A DNA stretch of 46,123 nt from Akkermansia muciniphila (GTDB taxonomy: Bacteria > Verrucomicrobiota > Verrucomicrobiia > Verrucomicrobiales > Akkermansiaceae), in assembly GCA_945883695.1 (NCBI GenBank), contig CAMCYK010000017.1:1-46123 (forward strand), written 5' to 3'. Under the pieces are notes generated by a model. That model saw nothing but the letters and a program-made list of their open reading frames with translations, did no database searches and was not told where the DNA came from. Positions 27,453 through 34,965 of this stretch are shown piece after piece; positions within the stretch are counted from its first letter, which is position 1, and each line of letters starts with the position of its first letter. The position numbers were made by a program, and so were the translations under genes.

Positions 27453-27525
27453 GACAGCCGCCTGATCGATGGAGGGCCGGATCGTGCGTGAGTTGAGGTT
27501 CCAGTGCCGGGTCGGTTGCCCTTGG

Positions 27526-28086
27526 TCACCCGGTCACTCTCCGGGAGGAAAGACCCAGCATCAGGTTTGAAATCCCGCTGAAAAGGGCGTGGAATCCGAA
27601 AAGCAAGCCGAGGATCGCGACGGAATTGCCCGGCCAGCGGGAAAAGACCATGAATCCGAGGACCAGCGAGGCGAGTCCGTTGATGAGAGTCCAGACCCAG
27701 CCCGCGTTGCCGCGGAGTTTGAGCGCGCCGAAGATGGCAACAACGCCTTCCGCCGCAAGGTAGCAAGCCAGAATCAAGGTGATGATTGCCACGCTTGAGC
27801 CGATACAACGCAGCAAGATGATACCGGCGATGATCCGGATCACGCCGGAAAGCCCCTCTGCCAACCGGTGGCCCTTGTGCTTTCCAAAAATCGCCATGGC
27901 CAGCGAGATCCCGCCGATGAACAGGGCGGCGATGCCAAGCCACTGCGCGATGAGAATCGAAAACACATACGGACTCCCCATCGCCATGAAGCCCACGACA
28001 ATCGAAAGGATCCCTCCGATAATGAGCCAACCCCGGCTCGCTGAAAGTGCTTGGACGTCTGACTGGGAAGGTGCTGGTGCGGTCAT
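27526..28086 (-). CDS. HdeD-family (DUF308) membrane protein
   Basis: A 186-residue protein with six evenly spaced hydrophobic helices: GWLIIGGILSIVVGFMAM, FSILIAQWLGIAALFIGG, LSGVIRIIAGIILL, VAIITLILACYLAAEGVV, WVWTLINGLASLVLGFMV and ILGLLFGFHALFSGISN. This is the DUF308/HdeD layout; HdeD protects E. coli at high cell density under acid stress. The gene is intact despite lying between broken genes. It is transcribed in the same direction as the ALDH/ADH remnants, with 73 bp before them. Confidence 0.85.
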   Translation of the reverse strand: MTAPAPSQSDVQALSASRGWLIIGGILSIVVGFMAMGSPYVFSILIAQWLGIAALFIGGISLAMAIFGKHKGHRLAEGLSGVIRIIAGIILLRCIGSSVAIITLILACYLAAEGVVAIFGALKLRGNAGWVWTLINGLASLVLGFMVFSRWPGNSVAILGLLFGFHALFSGISNLMLGLSSRRVTG

Positions 28087-28168
28087 ATCGATATCTTGTT
28101 AGCCACTGGAATTTTTGAGATCCAACCAAATCTTCAGGAAAGATGCATCCACCGCGAGATCGACCCGT

Positions 28169-29830
28169 TCATTTGTCCAGCTCCTCCCTTGCTTCCAAGA
28201 AAGCGCGCAGTTTCGCAAGCCCGGCCTCGTCCCATCCCGGCGGCTCCGTGAGCGCCAGCCACGCCTCGATGTAATCCGTCGCCGCGATCGTGTGGCCGAA
28301 ACCTTCCGGCGCCGTTCCAACCGCCATGTCGATCGCCAGTTGCAGCATGGTGACCACCGGAAACCACCGCAACGAAGGCGAAACATCCTTGCCGCGTGGT
28401 TCGTCCATCCAGTCCGGAGCGCGCCACGCGGACGCCGGACTGAAAAAGGTGATGGGATCGCTCGGATACTGCAGGAACAGAATCCGGAAATTACCCCAGG
28501 GATTGTCTTTTCCACCTGTCACTCCGTCCTGCTTCATGAAGCGGACCACGGCACCTTTCCGAAATTCCGGCAACCATGGCGGCGTGCCCGGATCGCGGCG
28601 CGCGGTCGCCTCTTGCCAGGTCTGGTGGCGGAATGGCGGGCCGCTCCACAACGCGCCGTGAAACGGGTCGTCGATGATGTCATACAAGTCGAACGAGAGA
28701 TCGGAAAGGTGCGAACCCAGGCTCAGTCCGTTCAGATAGAGCCTCGGTCTCGATTCGGGCGGCAGGGAACGCCAATGGCCATAAACTTCCTGGAAAAGCG
28801 CGCGCGCCGTTTCAGCCCCGTATTGCGCCTGGGTCATCAGGGCGAGCGGGCTGTTCAGGTAGGAATACTGGACGGTCACGGTGGCGATATCGCCCCGGTG
28901 AAGGTACTCGACCGGGTCCTGCCCTGCCGGATCCACCCAGCCGGTGCCGGTGGGCGTGACGAGCAGCAGCACGGAGCGCTCGAAGCCACCCGCCCGCTTC
29001 AACTCATCGAGCGCCATCCGGGCACGCTCAGCCGGGCTGTCCGCCGAATTCAGACCGACATAAACCCGCACGGGTGCCAGGACCGGAGTGCCGAAGAACT
29101 CCTCCAATTCCGCGGCGCTGGGGCATCCGGAAATAAAGCTCCGTCCCTGGTTTCCAAGGTCGCGCCAATCGACGAGCGACTCCGGGCTTCCCGTCTGGCT
29201 GGCAAGCGTCGGACGAGGGAGATCGTCGTCGATCCGCGCGTCGAGTTCCTGAAACGAGCGGTCCGCGACTCTCAACAGGAAGCCGAAAAGCAAGCCGTTG
29301 ATTGAAAACCAGAACAACATGGCGGTGACGGTCACCGCCACGACGATGGATACCCTCCGCGGCACATAGCGCGCGAGACCTCGCGACGCCCGCACCGAGA
29401 GCCAGCGGAAAACACGGGCCACCGCGAGCAACAGCAAGAAGGTCGCCACCGCCACGGGCACCAGCAACAGGGGCTGGAATTCGGGGAGCTCTTCCATGCC
29501 CATGATCTCGCGCAGGGAATTCTGCCAATGGACCGCGTGCCACAGGCTGACCACCACCAGCGACACGCAAATCACCGCCGCCACGATCCCCGATGCCCGC
29601 GCCAGCCGCCCGCCGAAAGCGGGCAATCCGAGATATCGCCACAGCGCGATCCAGCCCGCGCCCAGTCCGTAGCCGACCGCAAACGACAGCCCGGACAAGA
29701 CGGCCTGCACCAGCATCGGCCGCGGCAGCAGCGAAGGAGTCAGCGACGCGGCCAGGAAAACCGCGGCCGGCAGCAGACAGGGAAGACTCAAGCGGGGATC
29801 GAGCCATGTTAGTTTTGATTTGATGTTCAT
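28169..29830 (-). CDS. Membrane-anchored alpha/beta-hydrolase-family protein (Abhydrolase_9 type)
   Basis: A 553-residue protein. The first 190 residues contain five or six hydrophobic helices (SLTPSLLPRPMLVQAVLSGL; GIVAAVICVSLVVVSLW; LLLVPVAVATFLLLLAV; VSIVVAVTVTAMLFWFSI). A soluble alpha/beta-hydrolase-like domain follows, with GRSFISGCPSAAELEEFFG near its start, a nucleophile-elbow candidate GLSLGS around residue 375, and a late His in GHTIAATDYIEAWLAL. This is the Abhydrolase_9 arrangement with its own N-terminal membrane domain. It is probably an envelope esterase or lipase; substrate unknown. Length is normal and no lesion is seen. The HdeD-like gene follows at 82 bp. Confidence 0.82.
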   Translation of the reverse strand: MNIKSKLTWLDPRLSLPCLLPAAVFLAASLTPSLLPRPMLVQAVLSGLSFAVGYGLGAGWIALWRYLGLPAFGGRLARASGIVAAVICVSLVVVSLWHAVHWQNSLREIMGMEELPEFQPLLLVPVAVATFLLLLAVARVFRWLSVRASRGLARYVPRRVSIVVAVTVTAMLFWFSINGLLFGFLLRVADRSFQELDARIDDDLPRPTLASQTGSPESLVDWRDLGNQGRSFISGCPSAAELEEFFGTPVLAPVRVYVGLNSADSPAERARMALDELKRAGGFERSVLLLVTPTGTGWVDPAGQDPVEYLHRGDIATVTVQYSYLNSPLALMTQAQYGAETARALFQEVYGHWRSLPPESRPRLYLNGLSLGSHLSDLSFDLYDIIDDPFHGALWSGPPFRHQTWQEATARRDPGTPPWLPEFRKGAVVRFMKQDGVTGGKDNPWGNFRILFLQYPSDPITFFSPASAWRAPDWMDEPRGKDVSPSLRWFPVVTMLQLAIDMAVGTAPEGFGHTIAATDYIEAWLALTEPPGWDEAGLAKLRAFLEAREELDK

Positions 29831-29859
29831 GCGGGTTGGCGATGGCAGGAGTTGCTTGC

Positions 29860-30015
29860 AATGCCCCAGCCGCGCTTTGCATACACGCCGGCGGTGATTT
29901 TTTCAACGTGCTGCTTGTCGCCGATGACTCGTTTTTCGTTGGCCTGAAGCTTGCCTCGCGTCGTCACGGTGCCGTTGGCTTGGTGGATCCGGTATTTGCG
30001 GTCAATGCTCGGAAT
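29860..30015 (-). pseudogene. Fragment of a third alkylsulfatase-type gene
   Basis: Minus-strand translation of this gap gives a 52-residue segment including ANGTVTTRGKLQANEKRVIG and KITAGVYAKRGWGI, which aligns without gaps to the N-terminal region of the gene at 30098-31885 (APNGAVTTRTALLANDKWGI and VTDGVYAMRGWGL). The homology stops immediately after GWGI and before the metal site, and no start or continuation is present. It is a remnant of a paralogous gene, probably left by duplication and deletion. Confidence 0.7.
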
Positions 30016-30097
30016 CGCCGGGAGTTTTCATTCCCGCCATCACGGACTCCACCGCGCCGGGCGGCATCAGGTGGCTGCGATCGAACGTTCGGTCGAT

Positions 30098-31885
30098 CTA
30101 ACTCAACGCGTCGGCAGCCGCGGGAGAGCGCGTGCCGAGCACGAACGCGGCGAGTTCCTGACGCGTGAGCGAGAGATGCGTCGCTGCCGCGGCTTCCGCC
30201 TCGGTGATGACGAGCACGCCGTTGCGCAGCTCGAGCCGCCGGATGCGGGGCTCGCCTTCGATGGCAAGTGTCAGAGACTGGCGCAGCCCCTCGGCCTTGC
30301 GCGGATCAACGAGGAAGCGCACGAACTGCAGGTTTTCGTCCACCGATGCGGCGACGAGCGCCTGCGCGGTGGGCGTGCCGAGGAAGCGGCGGATCGCGTC
30401 GAGCGTCAGCGGCTTCCCCATGGCCATCATTCCGCCTTCGATCTGCAGCGCCTCCGTGAGGTAGAAGCCGCGCGCGTTGGCCGATGAGGTGCGCTGACCG
30501 AGCTGGCGCGCCGCCGCCGCTCGCAGCGCGCGCGCCTCGGCGTCGTTCGCGTCGAGCGCCAGCAGCATGGATGTCAGCTTGAGGATCCATTGCCAGTTGC
30601 CGGGCCCGCCCTTCGCGTTGGCATCCGCCGCGGCTTTCCGAACCACGGCGGGGCCGCCCATCATCTGGACGGTGCGTGCCGCTTCCTCGCTTTCAGACAG
30701 CGGGTTGATATCGGACACATCGCCGCCAAACCAGCCGATCGTGCCGTTGTAAACCTGGCGGACGTGGCTCTCGACCTGGCCGTAGTTCTCCCAGTCACCA
30801 CGCAGATTTCCCGGCATGAAGACCTGTTCGGCCGCCTGTCGTCCGTCCCTGCCGTGCGCGATCTGGCGCAGCGTCTGGTCGTGGATCAGTTGCACCCCGT
30901 CGACGGAGCGCTGGACCGCGTCCCGCACCACGTCCTCGCCCTTGAGCGTGGGGCTGTGGACGTCGAGCAGGATCTCGGCATTCTTCGACTCCATCCAACG
31001 CGCGTCCTGAATAAACACCGACGGATTGCGATAAGGGCCGCCGCGCAGGGTATACACGTTGAAAATGCCGCCCGGCACCATGAAGTTGGTCACGATCATC
31101 CGCTTGCGCGCGACATAGAAGCCGACGCTGTCGCTGGTGTCCGAGCGGGCGGGAGCGACCTGCACCGTCTCGCCGGCGACGACGAGGTCGATGACGCGGC
31201 CGTTTTCGAAGAGCCGCGTGGGGGCTTGGTAGCTGGACTGGGCCAGCAGTTTCTCCGGCGGGAAGCCGAGCATGTTCGGAAACGCGTCGGGGCCGCTCCG
31301 CGGATGAAACACTCCGAACTGGGCGCAGGCACGGGCCTGGTAGATGCCGCTCAGGACGCTGATACCGCTCGAGGTGTTGCGGTTGCGGTCCAGATACTCA
31401 TGCCCCCAGACCTCGGCACCCTCGTCGAGCCACGCCCCGGTGCCGTTGCCATAGTGCCAATGGGTCAGCAGGATCGCGGCCACCTTGACCTTGCGGTCGA
31501 GCGTCTGCTCGAGCATGGCGCGCATTTCCGTCGCGGCCTGCGTGAAGTCGCCGGTGTCGATGATGATCCAGCCCTTCGGTGCCTCGACCGCGAAGCAGTT
31601 GCCAAGACCCCAGCCGCGCATCGCATAGACGCCATCGGTGACCTGTTCGACCCGCTTGCTGTCGCCGATGCCCCACTTGTCATTGGCAAGCAGCGCGGTG
31701 CGCGTCGTCACGGCGCCGTTGGGAGCGACGGCGGTTTCGCCGCGCAGCGAGGGACTGCGCCAGGAATCACCGCCCGGCGCTGCCGGCGCGCCCTCGGTTT
31801 GTGCGGTGGCTCCGCGGGTATTGCCGAGAAGTATTCCCGCACCGAGGGCTGGAACCGATTGAACGAACTGTCGTCTGCTGTGCAT
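30098..31885 (-). CDS. Alkylsulfatase-type MBL protein with degenerate metal site
   Basis: 595 residues from the ATG at 31885, beginning MHSRRQFVQSVPALGAGILL, a Tat-type signal. The MBL-fold domain should carry HxHxDH, but the motif reads THWHYGNGTGAW (residues 141-152): both His are kept, while Asp and the third His are Gly and Asn. Comparison with the intact copy at 34966-37104 shows other ligand positions altered too: NTEAPVE becomes RSDTSDSV, WMAENVM becomes VTNFMVP, whereas a His in LLDVHSP remains. An alkylsulfatase dimerisation region and the SCP2-like C-terminal domain (SLTLAIEGEPRIRRLELRNG) are complete. The protein is full length and open, so it may be a secreted non-enzymatic or altered-chemistry paralogue. 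A canonical sulfatase activity looks unlikely. Confidence 0.8.
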   Translation of the reverse strand: MHSRRQFVQSVPALGAGILLGNTRGATAQTEGAPAAPGGDSWRSPSLRGETAVAPNGAVTTRTALLANDKWGIGDSKRVEQVTDGVYAMRGWGLGNCFAVEAPKGWIIIDTGDFTQAATEMRAMLEQTLDRKVKVAAILLTHWHYGNGTGAWLDEGAEVWGHEYLDRNRNTSSGISVLSGIYQARACAQFGVFHPRSGPDAFPNMLGFPPEKLLAQSSYQAPTRLFENGRVIDLVVAGETVQVAPARSDTSDSVGFYVARKRMIVTNFMVPGGIFNVYTLRGGPYRNPSVFIQDARWMESKNAEILLDVHSPTLKGEDVVRDAVQRSVDGVQLIHDQTLRQIAHGRDGRQAAEQVFMPGNLRGDWENYGQVESHVRQVYNGTIGWFGGDVSDINPLSESEEAARTVQMMGGPAVVRKAAADANAKGGPGNWQWILKLTSMLLALDANDAEARALRAAAARQLGQRTSSANARGFYLTEALQIEGGMMAMGKPLTLDAIRRFLGTPTAQALVAASVDENLQFVRFLVDPRKAEGLRQSLTLAIEGEPRIRRLELRNGVLVITEAEAAAATHLSLTRQELAAFVLGTRSPAAADALS

Positions 31886-33119
31886 GGTATTGGTTTCTCT
31901 CTGATCGCTCAGGCATTTCATCGGCCGAATACATCGTGACCGACCAGAAGCCATCGACAGGTGGGGGCGGGGCGAATTTAAGAACGTTGCGGTTGTTCCC
32001 GTCGAGCGGCTTGCCGGCCCCATCGACGAAGGCGACATCGTAGGTGCTGATCTCGGCCGGGTTCCAGAGCAGTCCGAGCATCGCTGCGGCCGCCGCGATC
32101 ACGGGATCACCGCTCAGCCGCTTGGGAAGACGGGCAATCTGCCAGTTGTTGACGATCGGCACGGCGCGCGGCATGCGCTCGGCGATGATCCGGTGGGCGT
32201 CCGTCGCCGCCCGTTCGAGGCCGCGCTGCGTCTGCGGCGAGAGTTTTTCCCAGTCGAACCCGGTCGCCGGGTCCATGCCGATCTCGCGCAGCCAGCCGGC
32301 CATCGCCTCGTCCATCGGGTGGCCAAGACGCGGCGAGAGCCGGAGCGCCGCGTTCAGGGTGGTGAAATAGGCCTTCGCGTTGGTCAGCTCGGCGCGGGTG
32401 AAGCGGGGAAAGTCGGCCGCGCCGGGCTTCGGCCGGGTGACGTCGGCCGCGCCCCACTGACTGAGCGGGACGAGCTTGAACTGTTTCTGCAATGCCACCG
32501 CCGCCGGCAAGTCCGCGTCGCCCTCCACGGAGATGCGGGGAAGCGTCCAGCCGAGCGGCGTGCCCCTGTCGATTCGCTTGACTCCCTCCGGCAGGACGCC
32601 CTGCCATCCGGGCGGGCAAAGGGCGAAATTGCCGCCGCGCGCGCCGACGGTGTCCCACGACAGGTTGGCGTCGAAGTCGTGCCGCATGTCGCTCACGGGG
32701 ACCCAATACTGACGGTCGCCCATCGGCGGGATCACGAGGACGACCGGCTCGGCGCGCAGGTCCAGGAAGGCCCGCAGGTAGATCGTGTCGTTGTTGGGGG
32801 TGATGACCCAGTCGTCCTCGCTCGTGATGAGGCGGTCGAAGACGAAGAACTCGTTGAGCGTGCGGTCGTGGCCGCGTTCGGGGTCGAAAGACGTTTCCCA
32901 GAGCGTCCGGTAGAGATCCATCATCGGAAAGCCATTGATGTAAGTCTGGACGCCGGTCGCGTAGGCAAGATTTTCATCCTGGGCCGGCTCGGCAGCGTTG
33001 GCCCGGGAGGGCAGAGCCACGAGACACGAAGCCAAGAGGCCAAGAGGCCAAGTGCGATGTTTGCGGTGAGGAATGGTTTCATTGGATGGAGATTTTTGGT
33101 TGAGGGGAGGCTTTTTCAT
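31767..33119 (-). pseudogene. DUF1254/DUF1214 protein, 3' truncated, signal out of frame
   Basis: The mature part is normal DUF1254/DUF1214 sequence: YINGFPMMDLYRTLWETSF, ITPNNDTIYLRAFLDLRAEP, WVPVSDMRHDFDANLSWDTV, and in the second domain GLLWNPAEISTYDVAF. DUF1214 normally continues past FWSVTMYSAD for another 60-80 residues; here it runs directly into the leader of the alkylsulfatase gene (DEMPERSERNQYHAQ) at about 31925 and stops at 31767, overlapping that gene by 119 bp. At the 5' end the best signal peptide (MKPFLTANIALGLLAS, ATG at 33082) is out of frame because of an 8-bp tandem repeat. The frame from 33119 bypasses it with a poorer N-terminus. Biochemical role of this family is not established. 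Confidence 0.75.
33029..33052 (-). repeat. 8-bp tandem repeat in the DUF1254 signal-peptide region
   Basis: Three adjacent octamers on the plus strand: AAGCCAAG (33029-33036), AGGCCAAG (33037-33044) and AGGCCAAG (33045-33052). Removing one unit puts the ATG at 33082 in frame with the mature protein, giving MKPFLTANIALGLLASCLVA and a cleavage site after RANA. Confidence 0.85.
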
Positions 33120-33841
33120 CCGCCGCGCTTTTAGGCTGCGGAAGGTTCGTGGGCGGCGAGGGGGTGTTGGCGAAGACCGCGTTCATGACGTGGAACACGG
33201 CGGTGTTGTCGACGTAGCTGCCGTTCCAGCCGTAAGGCGCGCCCCAGAGGGACTGGGCGAAGGGGTCGTGGTCGGAGATCATGAGGATGACGTTGCGCGC
33301 CTTCGATTACGATCAGGAACTTGCCGCCCTTGCCGCGGTCCGGTCCGACCATGCCGGTGTCCGTGACCGTCCGCTGCCAGAGGTCGTTGATTCCACCGCC
33401 TGTCGGCCCGGCCGGCACCTCGTACATCAACAGTCCGCCGGTGTCGCTCAACTCCGAAAATGTGATGAAATAGGTCGTCGTGTCGTTCGCGGTGATGACA
33501 TAGGTCGTCGTGTCGTTCGCGGTGATGATCGGCATCTTTTGCTTGGTGGTCCGGTAAATGATCAGGTCGCCCGCCTTGCCGCCAAGGGGGCCGAAATGCG
33601 CGTTGCGCCACTGCATGATGGCAACCGCCGGCACGAAGTGGATGCAGGCCTGCACGGCGCGCTGGTAATCGATCTCTTCGCTGACGCGTTTGACGGTCGC
33701 GTCGGTCGGATAGCCATTGGCTTCGAATTCGAGAACGCCGGAGCGGGTGTCGTGACGGGTGGGTCCCTGGGCTGTGGCCAAAGACAGGCACGCGGAAAGA
33801 GCGCAGAGTGTTGCGATCACAGGATGGTTTTTTGGTTTCAT
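33079..33841 (-). pseudogene. DUF1254 N-terminal fragment with frameshift and foreign tail
   Basis: From ATG 33841 the protein begins with a signal peptide (MKPKNHPVIATLCALSACLS) and DUF1254 N-terminal sequence: NGYPTDATVKRVSEEIDYQR, HFGPLGGKAGDLIIYRTTKQ, PAGPTGGGINDLWQRTVTDT, VGPDRGKGGKFLIVIEG. After this the open frame turns into Arg/His-rich non-protein sequence and stops at 33131. A one-base change of frame near 33300 gives a better continuation, KARNVILMISDHDPF to HVMNAVFANTP, ending at 33079; I do not recognise that tail and it is not DUF1254-like. The middle and C-terminal parts of DUF1254/DUF1214 are missing. A 10-residue in-frame duplication (ITANDTTTYV, ITANDTTTYF) is also present. 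Confidence 0.65.
33471..33530 (-). repeat. 30-bp in-frame tandem duplication
   Basis: 33471-33500 and 33501-33530 share their first 28 bases (TAGGTCGTCGTGTCGTTCGC then GGTGATGA). The duplication inserts ten residues in the DUF1254 fragment and is likely recent given its near identity. Confidence 0.9.
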
Positions 33842-33947
33842 TGGATTGAGTGCACGCGAGATGCCCCCCATGATAAACCAAGGGTCTACGTAATTTCGGC
33901 TGGATGCCCCTCCGGCTGGCGACACCGGAGAATTTGAACGGCGGCCC

Positions 33948-34913
33948 TCATTCGGTCACTCCGTTCCTTCCTCCCGGTGGCTGGGTGTGCCGCCGGTTGA
34001 CAACGTCCTTGCGAAGCGTCTCGGAGGGACGTTCCCCGAAAAGCGTGAAATACCTGCCAGCGAAGCGCCCGAGGTCCCAGGATCCCAGTCCGAAGGCAAT
34101 CATGGTGACGGTCGTCCGGTCGTGGCAGCTCTCGCGAAGAAGGTGCCGGGCTTCATACAGCCGCTGGATACGAAGGTAATCCTGGGGCGGGATGCCGTAG
34201 CTCCGATGAAACGCGTTCCTGAACGTCCGTTCAGGCACCCCGGCCTGTTGGGCCAGTTCCGTGATGGAAAGCGATCGGTCGGGATCGGACATCGCCAGTT
34301 CCAAGATGGACTTCGTGATACCCCGCCAACGGTCGAAGTGGCCGCCGTCGAAAGGCTGGCAGCTTGTGAAAAGCCCCTGAGCCGCCGCCAGCAGTTCATC
34401 CTGGCAGGAGTCCACCGCAACGGGACAGTCCAACAGCCGGGGGTGGGATTCGGTCGTCGCAAGGACCCGGTGAGCGAGCGACTTGAATCGCCGCGTCACC
34501 TGTGGCGGCGGCTTCAGCAGCCGCGCACTGGCGCAGGATGCGGACTCCGATTCCAGCGCCGGTGGAAACAACAGGCGTGGCGGGATATGGACGGAGATCC
34601 ATTCGTGACTGGGTTTGCAAACGAGGCAAAACTCGCCGCCCGGCGGGACTGCAAAAACCTCATCCTCGTTCAGGTCATGCCCATTGGCGCGCCCCGGGTG
34701 CGATTGGGGGTAGAATGACCACGCGTCGCGGCCATCCACCCCTTCCGCAATGCTGCCGCCCCCCTCGCAGCCATTCTGAACGGCAAGGGCGCCAACAGCC
34801 GCGAATTGCATCGTCCACTTTGACACCTGCCTCGAGCACATCCGCATCCTCACGGACACGTCCCGCACCGTCTCGGCGTAGGCATCGTATTCGGTAAAGG
34901 CGAGACGGGGCAT
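33948..34913 (-). CDS. AraC-family transcriptional regulator
   Basis: A 321-residue regulator. The N-terminal 200 residues form an effector-binding or dimerisation domain of no recognised subtype (VFAVPPGGEFCLVCKPSHEW is part of a cupin-like strand region). The C-terminal about 100 residues hold the double helix-turn-helix: LSITELAQQAGVPERTFRNA (first HTH), YLRIQRLYEARHLLRESC, then TVTMIAFGLGSWDLGRFAGR and YFTLFGERPSETLRKD, the AraC signature. It lies between the DUF1254 fragments and the intact alkylsulfatase, all on the minus strand, so it may have controlled one of these groups. Confidence 0.9.
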   Translation of the reverse strand: MPRLAFTEYDAYAETVRDVSVRMRMCSRQVSKWTMQFAAVGALAVQNGCEGGGSIAEGVDGRDAWSFYPQSHPGRANGHDLNEDEVFAVPPGGEFCLVCKPSHEWISVHIPPRLLFPPALESESASCASARLLKPPPQVTRRFKSLAHRVLATTESHPRLLDCPVAVDSCQDELLAAAQGLFTSCQPFDGGHFDRWRGITKSILELAMSDPDRSLSITELAQQAGVPERTFRNAFHRSYGIPPQDYLRIQRLYEARHLLRESCHDRTTVTMIAFGLGSWDLGRFAGRYFTLFGERPSETLRKDVVNRRHTQPPGGRNGVTE

Positions 34914-34965
34914 CGATCACGGGTGATGTTACCGGTTAGACCAAGGCCGGTGGGATTGCTCCGGT

